Shown: positions 1 to 11,234 of the stretch, in pieces
Numbering within the stretch: the first letter of the stretch is position 1
Layout: each line of letters begins with the position of its first letter
Source: Chrysomallon squamiferum
Lineage: Eukaryota > Mollusca > Gastropoda > Neomphalida > Peltospiridae
Direction: 5' to 3'
Length of the DNA: 20,000 nt
Assembly (NCBI GenBank): GCA_012295275.1
Contig: CM022677.1
Location: 24,983,121-25,003,120 of the forward strand
Program-made: the position numbers and the translations under genes
The notes under the pieces: model-generated
What the model saw: only the letters and a program-made list of their open reading frames with translations
Told to the model about the DNA's origin: nothing
Database searches by the model: none

Positions 1-96
1 AATTTTAAATCAAAATGAGTATTCAGTAAAAAATAAAAATTCATATTTTTCCAATAATACTGTATTACTGTTTATGTTGTTTGTTTTTTTTAATAG

Positions 97-249
97 ATAA
101 TTTTCAACAAAATGTTTAAAGATTTGACCTTGAAGAGTCTTCACTCGACCTCACTGACAATGATGTATGTTTACAGCCAGCTGGATCCTGCCAGCATCAT
201 CCAGATTCAACCAATGGAAATCAACACATACAGAGTAGCCTTCAGTTAA
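97..249 (+). CDS. Terminal coding exon of a GH38 lysosomal alpha-mannosidase-like gene (3' part only)
   Basis: This is the last coding exon of a gene that enters the window from the left. It opens after a pyrimidine-rich tract ending TTTTTTTTAATAG, runs 50 codons in one frame and stops at TAA (247-249). Residues 30-47 of the exon read DPASIIQIQPMEINTYRV. This resembles the C-terminal signature of lysosomal alpha-mannosidase, where an LDPAN segment is followed by EPMEIRTF. Earlier residues (MFKDLTLKSLHSTSLT) fit the preceding beta-strand segment of that family. Family members remove alpha-linked mannose from N-glycans in the lysosome; the catalytic part is outside the window. The protein ends soon after the PMEI motif, without the longer tail of the human enzyme. 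The exon is too short to stand out as an open frame. The family call rests on remembered motif similarity. Another GH38 paralogue is possible. The start could also be the AG at 119-121, which would shorten the exon. Confidence 0.72.
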   Translation: MIFNKMFKDLTLKSLHSTSLTMMYVYSQLDPASIIQIQPMEINTYRVAFS

Positions 250-2638
250 CCAATCAGAAAGCTAGACACATCCGTTGTAGAGAGAGAGAGAGAGTACATT
301 CCATATCATTTGCAAAACAAATTTTCATTCATCATCAGAGTTTTTTTTCCACCCAATAGAATTTGTTGTTATTCAAGTTGACCAAATAAGTTTTTAAATT
401 TGTTGTTAGGCAATATTTTGGTCTTTTTTCTTTCTTTTTTTTTTAATTTGGGGGATTATTTTTTGTAATAATTAAGCAACAGATTGCAAAAAATCTGTTT
501 TGGGGTTTTAATTTTATTTTGTTTTAAATTGTTGGTGTTTTGATTTATTTAGTTTTAGTTCTAATGTGGGGGTTTTTGTGGGTTTTTTCCTGTATTTATT
601 TCATTATGTATTTATTTTACTTTTTTGGGGGTGTTTTTTAAAAACTTTTATGGTAATGTATAGATGATATATTAGTGTGTATATATGAGTGAGTGTGTGA
701 GTGTGTGTGTGTGTGTGTTATTTTATTATTTATCTAGTATCAGAAAGGTTCGTTAGTCATTTGTACGATTTTTATAAACCTTTCACACTTGGGCTCCTTT
801 CAACCTCCAAAAACAAACCAAAAATGTTTTCGAAACATCAACAATTCAAACTCCTTGACACAAAACTGCTTTAATAACTGGTATTAAACTAGTGTGACTG
901 TATTTTTTTATTTTTTTATCAGAGATTTTGTGCTGTAGCTGGGAAGGTGTATGTAGACAGTCCTTTCTTGCTAATATGGAAAAAAACAGCAGAAAGTTTC
1001 CTGATAATGTTGTTATGATGGCAACAAATGGTGTACGCAGATTCTATATGTTAGTGTTTTCTTTTTTCTTTATTTATTATCGATTTATTCATGTTGGGGA
1101 TTTTTGTTACATTTTTATTATTATTATTATTTGTATTATTATTTATTTACTTATTGATTAATATATTGCGAACAGAGGCAGAAGATTTTTCTATATTAGG
1201 TTTGCACTATAATCAGTGTAATAAAGGCATATCTGCATTTTTCACTTTGAATGTGAAGTTATACAAAAAGGGCATATTTAAAAAAATATATATATGATAA
1301 TATTATGTTATTGTTATTATTTGTGAAAGATATTCAAAACCATCAAAAAAAAAAAAAAAAAAATAATTAATAATAATAATAATAATAACTAGGAAATATA
1401 ATGAAATTTGTTAGCCAGATTATTTGTTACCGATACAGATATATCCATCTGTATTGGTGTCTGTGTGTGTGCGTGTGTGTGTGTGTCAAACCATTTCACA
1501 CAAAACCATCATATAATTAATAGATATTATAACTCTCTCATGAGTACATATTTTTTAGAAATATTTTGTGTACATCAAGCTCTGTGAAGAATATAAAACC
1601 AGTTTACCACATCATCGTTGTTCAGTCTGTGAAATGACCAGTGTCCTCCTGACCTCATCTTTGCTGACCAGTGTCCATCTTGTTTCACACCTTACCAGAC
1701 CACTGTTTACTTTGTATGTTTTTTTGTTTTGTTTACCATATTTGACCAGTGTCCACTTTGTGTCTTACTTTACCAGGCCAAAAGTCCACTTTGTTGTTGT
1801 TTTTTTTTGTTTTTTTTTAACCACTTATTAACACATAAACTACTTTGTTCTGTAATAATTTTAAAAAAAAAAAAAAAAAAAGAAGAAGAATAGAATAGAG
1901 AAAGCCATTAAAACCATATTTATAAATTTGTTTTAAAATCTTCATGTTGAACTTGCAGTTAATTTCTTATGCTAGAATTGTCTTCTAATTTACAGTGGAT
2001 GCTTTAAGAACAATGTCTGGAAGAGATATATATTTTTCTATTTACTGTTATTAATATTGTGTGTGTGTGTGTTAATTCTTATTGTTTTGGGGCTTTTGAG
2101 TTGTTTAAGTATAAATCTTTCATGTTATTATTATTATTATTATTATTATGTTACGAATACTATATTTTTTTTTTATAAGATTTTAATGGTTTTTGTGTTT
2201 CATTACTGGGAAGTTTGTAGTAATTCTATAATTAGTATTTTGTGTATATCTGTGTATAAATATTTTCTGAGCTTTTGTGTGATGTTTGTGAGATTTTTGT
2301 TTCATCATTATTATAAACTTCATCATCATCATCATCATCATTTTATCCTGGGTTTCACTGATCAAATAAATAAAATAAATAAAAATAATAATTATTATAA
2401 TTATTACTAAGTTATTGTTATGATTAGTAGTAGTAGTAATACTACTGTTACTATCATTACTACTTCTGTTGTTGTTATTATTATTATTATTATTATTAAT
2501 GCTGATAATAACATTTAGTGCAATATCTGTAAGAAGGATGATAACTGTTGATTAAGAAAGAAATGATTATGGGTGAATTTTGTTAATTCAATAGTGTTTA
2601 GATCATTATACTTGTGAAATGAAACCTGTGCGACCTTT

Positions 2639-2781
2639 AAATACTCTGTTTTAACACACACACACAAACTTAAAATACTCTGTTTTAACAAACACATACA
2701 CAAACTTAAAATACACTTTTAACACACATACACAAACTTAAAATACTCTGTTTTAAAATACACATACAAACATGAACTTAA
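2639..2781. repeat. Minisatellite, about 34-bp unit, four copies
   Basis: Four imperfect head-to-tail copies start with AAATACTCTG or AAATACACTT at about 2639, 2672, 2708 and 2740. Each is followed by TTTTAA, then an ACACA-rich stretch and AAACTTA. Copies differ by a few bases and by the length of the CA tract. No function is evident. Confidence 0.8.
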
Positions 2782-3137
2782 ATGTACCGACTCTACCAAT
2801 GTTTTTAATTATTGGTAAACTTTTAATAAAAATTATGTATTTTAAATCTTATTTTGTAATTTTATTAAAAACAATTCTTATTTGTTTCTGTAAACCAGGA
2901 AACAAGTACATACATACATACATACATATATATATGTAGTGTTTGTGTGTGTGTGTAAGATAATATTTTTAAAATTACCATATCAAATATTGAAAAATTG
3001 TTGTGAATTTAAATAATGTAAAAAAAAATTATATATATATAATTATTGTAAATAGCTATCATTAATTACAGAGCAGTTATCAATTTTTATTTAACTATAT
3101 AACTGCATTAATAATAATGTTTGAAGAAGTGTTATTA

Positions 3138-3139
<2 letters not shown>

Positions 3140-3182
<43 letters not shown>
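3140..3182. repeat. (TG)n microsatellite
   Basis: A perfect TG dinucleotide run of about 21 units, continuing into an imperfect tail GAGTGTGCATGTG. Confidence 0.9.
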
Positions 3183-3183
<1 letters not shown>

Positions 3184-3400
3184 TGTGCATGTGTATCTGT
3201 TATGTTTGTCTGTGGAAGAAGAGAAATGAGAAACATTTATTTTTCCTGTGGGTAATTTTATTTATTTTTCTTTGATCCGAGCAATACAACTGATGCAATA
3301 TAAAAGAAATTTAATTACATAAATCTTACTGTTTGATGATTGTGAATGCATTTACTGCAACAATGTGACTTTATTTATTAATATTTCCTTTCTTTATTAT

Positions 3401-3402
<2 letters not shown>

Positions 3403-3439
<37 letters not shown>
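3403..3439. repeat. Poly-T tract
   Basis: About 37 consecutive T residues followed by CAG. The end mimics a 3' splice acceptor on the + strand, but no coding frame follows. It may be a retroposon-type tail on the other strand or simple slippage. Confidence 0.85.
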
Positions 3440-4197
3440 CAGATTCATATTTTTTTATTTCATAAACTTTTGTATACACTATCCTTTTCCATTATTTATA
3501 TATATATATAAATATATAAAATTATCTCTTTTACAGGTTTTTTTTTTTTTTTTTTTTTGTAATAATTCTGTAATATTTGGCAAACACAGGTATTAATTAT
3601 ATTTACAGTTTTAAAATCTTTTTCATTTTTACTGCTCAATGTTTTTGGATGTAATTATTGTTGGAAACATTTTAAGTCTGATGAATTTGATATATATAAA
3701 TACAAAACAACAGACGTCAAACAAATCAAAATAAAATATGATGTTATTTAAAATCAGTCTTTCTTGTTTGTTGCCATTTTATGGCATAAACTGTTCCATG
3801 ACAAATATATTTCTGCATGTTTTACTTAATAAAACCAGCTTTAACGGTTAATATAAATGGTGCTTATGAATGAAAAGTGTGCACATGCATACGTACACAC
3901 ACTCACACATTGTCTTACAAACATGCACTTTCTTATATTATACATAACATAGCCACAAACATAGATTCACATCACTTGCATACCTATGTGTTGATATTTT
4001 AAACCAGTTGTGATTTTTTTATTTAAAGATGTTGTTTTTTTTATATTTTTAATACAAACTTGGGTTTGATCACTGTGCGGTTTTTATTTTTATTAATTAA
4101 AAAAAATAAAGAAAAATTGTTTGTTTGTTTTTAATTTAGTTAAAAATATTTATATTACTTGATTATCCTGGGTTTTTTTCTTTTTGGAAAAAATATG

Positions 4198-4420
4198 TAT
4201 TTTCCATCCATCCAGTCTTATATCTTCCTACTTACCTACATGCTTCCCTACCTGTTCATCATCTATCAATCAATATATTTTCGTTCATTCAACCATCTCT
4301 ATATCTGTTAATCTACCTGTCTATAACTTTCTTTCTATCATTCCATTACTATATTCATACATTTATCCAGCTCCTCATTCGTATATCCTTCAGTCCATCC
4401 ACTTTGTATTCTCCACCATC
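4198..4420. repeat. Degenerate ATCC/ATCT tetranucleotide region
   Basis: The stretch is built of imperfect CCATC, TCTAT, TACCT and TTCAT words that look like a decayed pyrimidine-rich tetranucleotide microsatellite. It explains the open frame over this region, which is not a credible gene. Confidence 0.6.
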
Positions 4421-4749
4421 ACATCAGTTGGTTCAGGTATATGTCCGTTGTTTTGTCCATCTGTACATTATTGTTCTATCTTCATATCAGTTTTCAATTT
4501 CATTTATTATCACGTGTAAAGACTAGCAGAAAAAAAACGCAGCTTGCAAGTGAAGAACATATTCTGTTGAAGGATTTAAAGGATTTTAATAAGGATCAAA
4601 TAAATATTACTTTAGAAGTGTACTATTTTTTTATATTTTTATTATTATTATTATTTTTTTATCTTTTAAATACAGTTTTATATTTATTTTTCATTGTTTT
4701 ATACTTCTTAAAAAAAGATTTGGCCCGTGTCCTAAAGTCCGGAGTACTT

Positions 4750-4781
4750 CCGGTCCAAAGCGTGCCCTATAACTGGACCGG
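4750..4781. repeat. Inverted repeat, 8-bp stem
   Basis: CCGGTCCA (4750-4757) is matched perfectly by TGGACCGG (4774-4781) across a 16-nt loop. It is unusually GC-rich for this window. It could form a hairpin or be a symmetric binding site. Confidence 0.5.
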
Positions 4782-5900
4782 TACGTGAAAATTGTTCTCG
4801 ACGGGAGTTTTTATTTATTTATTTATTTGCAGAGGATAATTTAATAAGACAATGTAAAAATCAGAAAATGCTGACAGTCCAGTTTGTACTGATTGCACAA
4901 ATAATTTACTGTATTTGTTCTGACAAGAAGAGCGAAGTTCATTTCAAAACGTTACGAGGCTGTTCATTAAAATGATATTTTATTATAATATCGCAATTTT
5001 TGTTGACAATTTCATATGCCGCGACAGAATTAATATTTTATTTTAACAGGTCAAGCCTAGTTTATGTTGATAAATGCAGAAAGTGTAACAGCTTTATTCT
5101 CTAATAACGGAACATTAATAACTGACAATTTGATGAGGCGAAAAATATTTCGTTAGTAGCTCTTACTGAAAATTTTATACAGCGCAACAATATTAAAATA
5201 TTTATTTATTTATTTATTTTTTAGAATTATTACATTTATACAGGTCAAAGGTTCCGTTCCATCAAAAAATCCCATCCTTGTTCTGGTTAACGTTCTTTCA
5301 AATTACTAGATAACCGAATGAATTTGTCGCTTCTTGTTCCACGAATACAGCTGACGTCACTTTCAAACATAGGCAAGCCGTTCCTGTTTGTATTTTCACA
5401 TATAATCTGCTGTATTTTAATCAAACCATTGTTTCAATGAATAAAGGAGATACTTTTCGATGTGTAAAACGCTTACACTGTCCATTAAAGACAGGCTGAA
5501 TTTTGTAAACAGCAACACCAACAAATAACAAAACAAAATAAAACAAACAAACAAAACCTTAATAACCGTATTTTGTGGTTTTCCGTGACATCGGATTAAT
5601 TTTAATCGTCCGGTACTACGGCTTCAGATGCTTAACAGTAAAATATATTCAGCAACAATAAAGGAAATTAAAAATTCATCCAGTTAATTAGTAACAGAAT
5701 ATTTTAACTATAATGTAGTCTATATATAGGCAATTTCACCGTGACTGACGTAACAATCAGAGGGGGGACATAAGTCGTCGCAACTGCCCTGATGGCTGAA
5801 TACTCAGTATTTTCATAGGTTTGGTGTCAAAAATGAACCCACGATATCTATGGGTTGATAGATAATAAAAAATAAAATTATAAGTAAATTATTATTACAT

Positions 5901-5914
5901 ACATTACGTAATGT
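5901..5914. promoter_or_regulatory. 14-bp perfect palindrome ACATTACGTAATGT
   Basis: The sequence equals its own reverse complement. Its core TTACGTAA is the consensus site of PAR-bZIP, E4BP4 and C/EBP-type factors. It lies ten bases before the 5924-5954 inverted repeat. Confidence 0.4.
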
Positions 5915-5923
5915 GTTACGGAC

Positions 5924-5954
5924 ATTACCATGACGGATGTTACATCATGGTAAT
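5924..5954. repeat. Perfect 10-bp inverted repeat with 11-nt loop
   Basis: ATTACCATGA (5924-5933) pairs perfectly with TCATGGTAAT (5945-5954). It sits between the 14-bp palindrome and the CRE at 5976, so three symmetric elements fall within about 83 bp. Confidence 0.6.
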
Positions 5955-5975
5955 TATTATGCGAGAATGAGGCCA

Positions 5976-5983
5976 TGACGTCA
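5976..5983. promoter_or_regulatory. Perfect CRE palindrome TGACGTCA
   Basis: This is the middle one of three full CREB/ATF consensus sites in the window (the others are at 5352-5359 and 7123-7130). Occupancy cannot be judged from sequence. Confidence 0.4.
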
Positions 5984-6157
5984 GATCAATTTCGTCAGTG
6001 GCTGTCTTTGCGCTTATACTAAGTGGCCTAAGTTTTAGAAAGGGAACACTTTCGTAACGTACTTCATTCAAACTTTCCCGAAAATCGTCCTGTAGTTTTT
6101 GTTTTCATCCGAGTAGAATTTCCTAGAGAAAAACAGAGCGGAAAAGAGGTATTTCAA

Positions 6158-6176
6158 AAACCAGACGATCTGGTTT
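6158..6176. repeat. Hairpin, 8-bp perfect stem, 3-nt loop
   Basis: AAACCAGA and TCTGGTTT flank the loop CGA. The outer bases TTTC and GAAA extend the pairing with a small bulge. It is a compact cruciform or RNA hairpin candidate. Confidence 0.45.
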
Positions 6177-7149
6177 CGAAAATGATTACTTTTTCTTGAA
6201 TCATTTTGCTAGTACTTTAGTTAAGGTATTTTTCTTATGAAAGTTTATGTCAGTTGCCTTTTTAAAAAGAAATTATAGCAGGAACTGTTCACGAATGTTG
6301 TTCGTCCATTTTCAGATTTTCCAGAATAAAATCCATTTCAGTTTCTTAATAATACCATTAAAATCTGTCGATGTCGAAGTGATTTCTACCTTCTGTAAAA
6401 AGAATCACGTGATTTGGCGGTAAAGATCGTAAACTATTATCGCTTTATGTTAGGTCACCTCATCAAAATACCCCGACCCCCTTTTGACTGGATGTTTATT
6501 TTACTTCCACTTGAAGCCATTGCTGTGTGTATGTGTTTGCAAACGAGCAATCCTGCGTTTTCCTACATTTTGACATATTTTTGGGGAACGTTACCTCAAG
6601 CTATTTTTCAGTTGTTTTCATTCTGTTACATTGTTTTCATTCTTAGTAAGCTACGATTACTTTAAATGCCAGAAAAAACTGCACACATTTCCCAATACAT
6701 TGAAAAACAACAAGAAAAACAAAAAAAAAAAAAAAAAAAAAATCCACTGATTTTAGCAGCCTTTAACAATAATTGACCAGTCACAAACATCTTTGATACC
6801 ATTATAAAATTGTATTTTTATTTTTTTTATTTTTTTTATTTTTTAAATCTTTCAAGTGATATGAATAAGAATAAAAACAGAATAACTTCAGTTTTTATCT
6901 GACAAAACTGGTTGTGCCCACTGACAGAAAGTTGATGTCAAAACATGAGGGAAAAAATATGAGACAAGAATTTTCATTTTTTCACTGCAAGTTAGGAGTT
7001 CAGGAATACATTTTGAGCCTTTGCACACTGAAATAATGAAACTTTTTATGTTTTTTTTATTCCTTTCCCAGCTGTTGCTTAAGTCACGGACATGATATAT
7101 TTATTTATTTCCAGAAATATGATGACGTCATATAGGCGTAACCCAACTT

Positions 7150-8946
7150 TGTGCTGGCTGCATTGTTAAAAATTTTCATCCAATTTTTCTTAATTAATGA
7201 AATAACAAATTGTTTAAACATATAATTATTTATTTCCAAGAACAATGACAAATATTTGAAAGAACAGTGTCATGATTATTGTTTTTGACAACATTAACAA
7301 ATTGTGTTACAATTATATCACTATTTTTCTTTTTTTAAACATATCTTTATGTATATGACAAAAATACAAACAATAAAAATAACCTATCAATAAAAATGCA
7401 ACTGTCATTTCTGACAAGGAATGTATATTTGAAAAATTTACTCAAAAAGTAAAACAAAAATAAATTGTCAGAGAAACCATAATAGTGGTTTTAAAAAAAA
7501 TAATTAATATATTTAACTAACATCATGATTTATTAAATTTATTCCATCACAGATGATTATATATCTGGGAGGGTGGAGGAAAAAAAAAAAAAAAAAAAAA
7601 AAAGCAATAAATTTTAACCAATCATCATCATTTCATAACATTAAAATAAAAAATTATTTTGAGAAACTTTCTAAATATTTACATGATCAAATATTATGGA
7701 ATTGTCCATTTATCATTTATAGGTTTAGTATGGTATGAATTTGTATTAGTATAATATTTCTTAAATACATTATGGTTATTGTTATTTATTACATCAAATG
7801 GCCAAAATAAATACTTTAAAATCTAACATCTCAGAAAAGACATTTTGAAAGGTTAAAATGTTTTTTAATTTTTAATTTTTTTTTATAACTTAGTGCCCAG
7901 ATTTTCATGTCACTATCTCTAATATTACACTTTCAGATTTTGATTTTGGCTTATTTAAAAATAACTAGAGATATTAACTGGAAAATCTGGTCAATTAAAG
8001 GACAATATTCATGTCTTTAATCATTTTAAAAGTTTCTAAATGTTTTCTGCCAAGCTAAGACTTTTAAAGCACTTTTTTTTTTTTTTTTTTTTGGCTCAGT
8101 ATAATAAATAATGTATTTTATCAATGTTGACAGAAAAATAATATTTCTGAACATAAATTTAAACTATCACAAACATGTGTAAATAATTATATATATAACT
8201 AATGTTCACTACATATGTCTATATAAAACAACAGTATAACAACCATCACAAAAGAATAATAACATTAATTAATATTGAAAAAAAATAACATTGAACACAT
8301 TTTTGTAGTACCATACAAAAAAAGCATAATACTATTCACATTCATTTACTGTAACTAAATTCATTACAAAATATTGTTTTCCAAAAAGCTATTAAATTAA
8401 AATAAAATACGAAACAAATGACATATTCACTAAATTACTGAGATACTATAAACATTTTGTTATAAATATTATATTCACTAAACTGACAGGTCAGTAAATA
8501 TAAATAATCTACATTTCCACAGATCTACAACAGTTTCTGTTATACAAAATAAATAATCTTTTTTTTTTTTATACCTCTTTATACTTTCTATATTCGAATA
8601 AAAATGATTTTGATTTTACTGTAGAAAAATTATAATAATTAAAAAAATGTTAAATGTGAAAAGAAATGGATTTAAATAAAAAATGTCTAAATTAAATTTC
8701 AATAGAAGACAAAAAAAAAAAAAACAAGTAAAAAGTAATTTTATATGGACTTTAAAAGACTGATACATGAATAAATATTTAATTGAAAACAATTCTATGC
8801 AATTATTCATAACTTCCAAAATTAAATTTATTTTGATAATTTATGTTAACAAAAATCAACAACCAGACATTCCAGAAATCTAGAACTAAATTTATATTTA
8901 AATTAAATTTTTAGAATGAACACATTTGTTTAAGAAAGTGAAAACA

Positions 8947-9014
<68 letters not shown>

Positions 9015-10869
9015 AAATATAAAGTTCTAATTTTGTTGTTATTTATAATATATATAATATCAATAATCACAAAATATTAAGGAATTGTAGATTATAAAAT
9101 AAAATAGAATAAGAACCTTTGAACACCAGGAAAAAAAAAAAAAAAAAAAAAATATATAAATAAATATATAAATAAATAAATAAAAAGATAAATATTTTCA
9201 CTGTTTTGTATCTTACAAGTAAATTCACCATCACCATTGGAATGTGAAACAAACAAAAACAAACAAAAACAAACAAATAAACAAATAATCAATATTGTGA
9301 CTGACTTGTTTAAGAAGTTTACCATCACCATAAAAATATTAGATTTTTTAACTTACGTAAAAAACCCAATACAAAAAATAAATAAAATTTTAATTAAAAA
9401 AAGTAAAATTAGTATATAAAAAAAAAAAAATAAAAAAATATAAAAAATAAAAATATTAAAATAATAAAAAATTAAAGAAAAAGATTAAATTAATAAAAAG
9501 TATAAAAAAAAAACACTTACTAATAAAATAAATAAGAAACAATCAACACAAATCTGTGACTAATTAATTTAAGTCTGAAACGTGATTTTGAATTTCTGTG
9601 GAATAGACAGCGATTTAAATAATCCATGAGATTCTTGGTAACAGTATCAACACACACATTGTAAACTTTTAAAACAAACATTTCATAAAACATCACATCC
9701 CAGTCTTTCTTTACTTAGAATTAAGTTAATTAAGTTTATTACCATTTTGAAACTTGTTCTTACCATTTTGTATTTCATTACTTAGAACAAAATTTATTAA
9801 TGTATTATCATCTTAAGACATTTATACACAAATTACATTTCAACATTACATTACATTGGAACAAATTTGTTTTTATTAAAATGTTATCATTTTAAAACAT
9901 TTACAAACTTCAGCATCAACATAAAAATGTCTTTGCCCTTAATGATCTGTAAAACAGAACCTTTGTAACTAAAACACTAGTTAATATCATAGGTAAATTC
10001 TAAGTCTTGTAACCTACACAGAAATTCTCTATTAATCTCTTCGTACTAAGGGTTTCTATTTACAGTTAATACTAAGTATTCTAAATGCATTGCAAAAAAT
10101 AATTTTTAAGTAAACTATATAAAAAAAAAACTTTCAGTATAGACACATATCTTCTTCCTTTTTTTTTTTTTTTTTTTATTAAATGATCAATTTTTGTTCC
10201 ACCATTTTAAAGCATCTAATCATATAAATGGATAATAGAAATAAATAAATAAAAAAAAAAAAGAATTATAAAAAGAATAACAAAAATTGAAAGAAAAGAA
10301 GAAAACAGAATATTATTATACACATTTTGTTACTGAACACAGTAAATCTTATACATTTGTGGTTTTACATATATTTATATATATATATGACAAAAATCAT
10401 GGAACTCTCCTGCTTATATTTCTATAGCACCACATACTAGTAAAATACTAAATAAATAAACAAAACTACTGTAACAAAGTGAACACATTGAGGGAGACCT
10501 TGTATATAAATTTTGTGCTTGATCTGCTGTGTGTAAAGCCCTAATAAACAAAATTATTTTTTTACCATCAAGCATACAACTGATGAAAAACTAGATAAAT
10601 GTTGAACGAAAATGTCATATTATATATTTTGTTGTTATTTTTTGTTTATTCATTTATGTTTGTTTATTTATTTTAATTAATTAAATTATTTATTATTATG
10701 CTGTCATCTTCATTATTAATATTATTACCATCATTATAATTATCAAAATCATTATTATCATCATTATTATTATGATCAGTATTGTCTTTATTGTTGTCAT
10801 TACTATCATACTAGTTTATTATTATTAATATTGTTATTAATATTATTGATATTAATGTTATTGATATTG

Positions 10870-10901
<32 letters not shown>

Positions 10902-11040
10902 TTTCTTATCTCAGTAATTATTCCCCATTCTTATTATAAATAAACCTAGAGATTACGTTTTTTTAAAAATACTTCAATATTATTATTCCTCCTAAAAACA
11001 GAAAAAAAAAAAAAAAAAAAAAAATCAAAAATAAATTCAT
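7150..11040. other. Intergenic AT-rich tract; probably includes part of the aminopeptidase 3' UTR at its right end
   Basis: No exon is supported. The tract is dominated by A and T runs (7580-7602, 8074-8092, 9130-9151, 10160-10178, 11001-11023), A-rich degenerate AAAT sequence from 9150 to 9540, (AAAAC)n at 9249-9280, and TTA/ATT triplets at 10690-10910. On the - strand, AATAAA hexamers at 10815-10820 and 10787-10792 are the first candidate polyadenylation signals after the aminopeptidase stop, about 355-390 nt downstream. They are weak evidence in such sequence. Confidence 0.6.
8951..9012. repeat. (CT)n microsatellite
   Basis: About 30 uninterrupted CT units. Long pure GA/CT tracts can bind GAGA-type factors or form triplexes, but nothing nearby indicates a promoter. 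Confidence 0.92.
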
Positions 11041-11056
11041 CAAAATTACGTTTTAG

Positions 11057-11234
11057 CCAATCAGAAATCACCATGTCATGATTCTTGCAACCAACAGTGA
11101 CACTAAGTAATTATTTCTATTTTTATCCAATCAGAGATGTCGAGATCTTTAAAATATTCCAGCCAATGAAATCTTAAGATGCATTTTCTTTCAACCAATC
11201 AGAAATCTCTGGTTTGTGCCTTTTCAGCCAATCG
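11057..11234 (-). repeat. Decayed tandem repeat of about 34 bp across the C-terminal codons and 3' UTR
   Basis: On the gene's sense strand a TTGGCTGAAA-like word recurs six times. On the + strand it shows as CCAA at 11228, 11195, 11163, 11127, 11091 and 11057, spaced 32-36 bp. Four copies are preceded by ATTTCT or ATCTCT-like sequence followed by GATTGG. The first two copies encode DWLK twice at the protein's C-terminus; the other four lie past the stop codon. The repeat is imperfect, so chance cannot be fully excluded. Confidence 0.5.

Larger units (their letters stand above)
250..4690. other. Intergenic, AT-rich, simple-sequence-rich; includes the 3' UTR of the mannosidase-like gene
   Basis: No coding exon is supported here. 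The first part must include the 3' untranslated region of the upstream gene. The first canonical AATAAA after its stop is at 1220-1225, but AATAAA is common by chance in such AT-rich DNA, so the cleavage site is uncertain. The rest holds A and T runs, (TTA)n around 2126-2150 and 2478-2500, short (TG)n tracts near 680-720, 1460-1490 and 2058-2072, and a loose repeat of a GACCAGTGTCC motif between 1637 and 1760. The open frames here translate low-complexity sequence. Confidence 0.6.
4700..7150. promoter_or_regulatory. Low-repeat, G+C-richer intergenic segment with clustered bZIP and E-box sites
   Basis: Compared with its flanks this segment has few microsatellites and visibly more G+C. It holds perfect CRE palindromes TGACGTCA at 5352-5359, 5976-5983 and 7123-7130, and the related TGACGTAA at 5746-5753. 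A 14-bp palindrome lies at 5901-5914 with TTACGTAA at its centre (a PAR-bZIP/C/EBP-type site). A 12-bp palindrome with TCACGTGA lies at 6403-6414. CREB/ATF, PAR-bZIP and bHLH-Zip proteins bind such sequences. I see no gene starting here, so an enhancer, a promoter of a non-coding transcript, or a conserved remnant are all possible. Confidence 0.35.

Noticed and set aside
922-1030. Exon-like stretch after TTTTTTTATCAG with about 31 open codons
   Set aside because: The tract and AG look like an acceptor, but the frame closes with TGA, no family resemblance is seen, and poly-T followed by CAG is frequent here by chance. It may be part of the 3' UTR of the upstream gene.
2057-2410. 117-codon frame with Tyr and His runs
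   Set aside because: The runs come from (TTA)n and (ATC)n microsatellites. There is no conserved domain and the rest is AT-rich low complexity.
3403-3560. Two T-rich CAG sites (3440-3442 and 3534-3536) as splice acceptors
   Set aside because: Neither is followed by a usable coding frame or a donor; they are edges of homopolymer tracts.
5836-5861. tRNA-like or riboswitch-like fold around AACCCA/TGGGTT
   Set aside because: Only a 6-bp stem is visible. No tRNA arms, anticodon loop or CCA-side acceptor stem can be assembled.
6414-6665. 83-codon hydrophobic frame in the G+C-richer segment
   Set aside because: It opens with TTG, not ATG. The first ATG (6447) leaves about 72 codons with no recognisable domain; the hydrophobicity follows from T-rich sequence. 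It remains only a weak candidate for a small protein.
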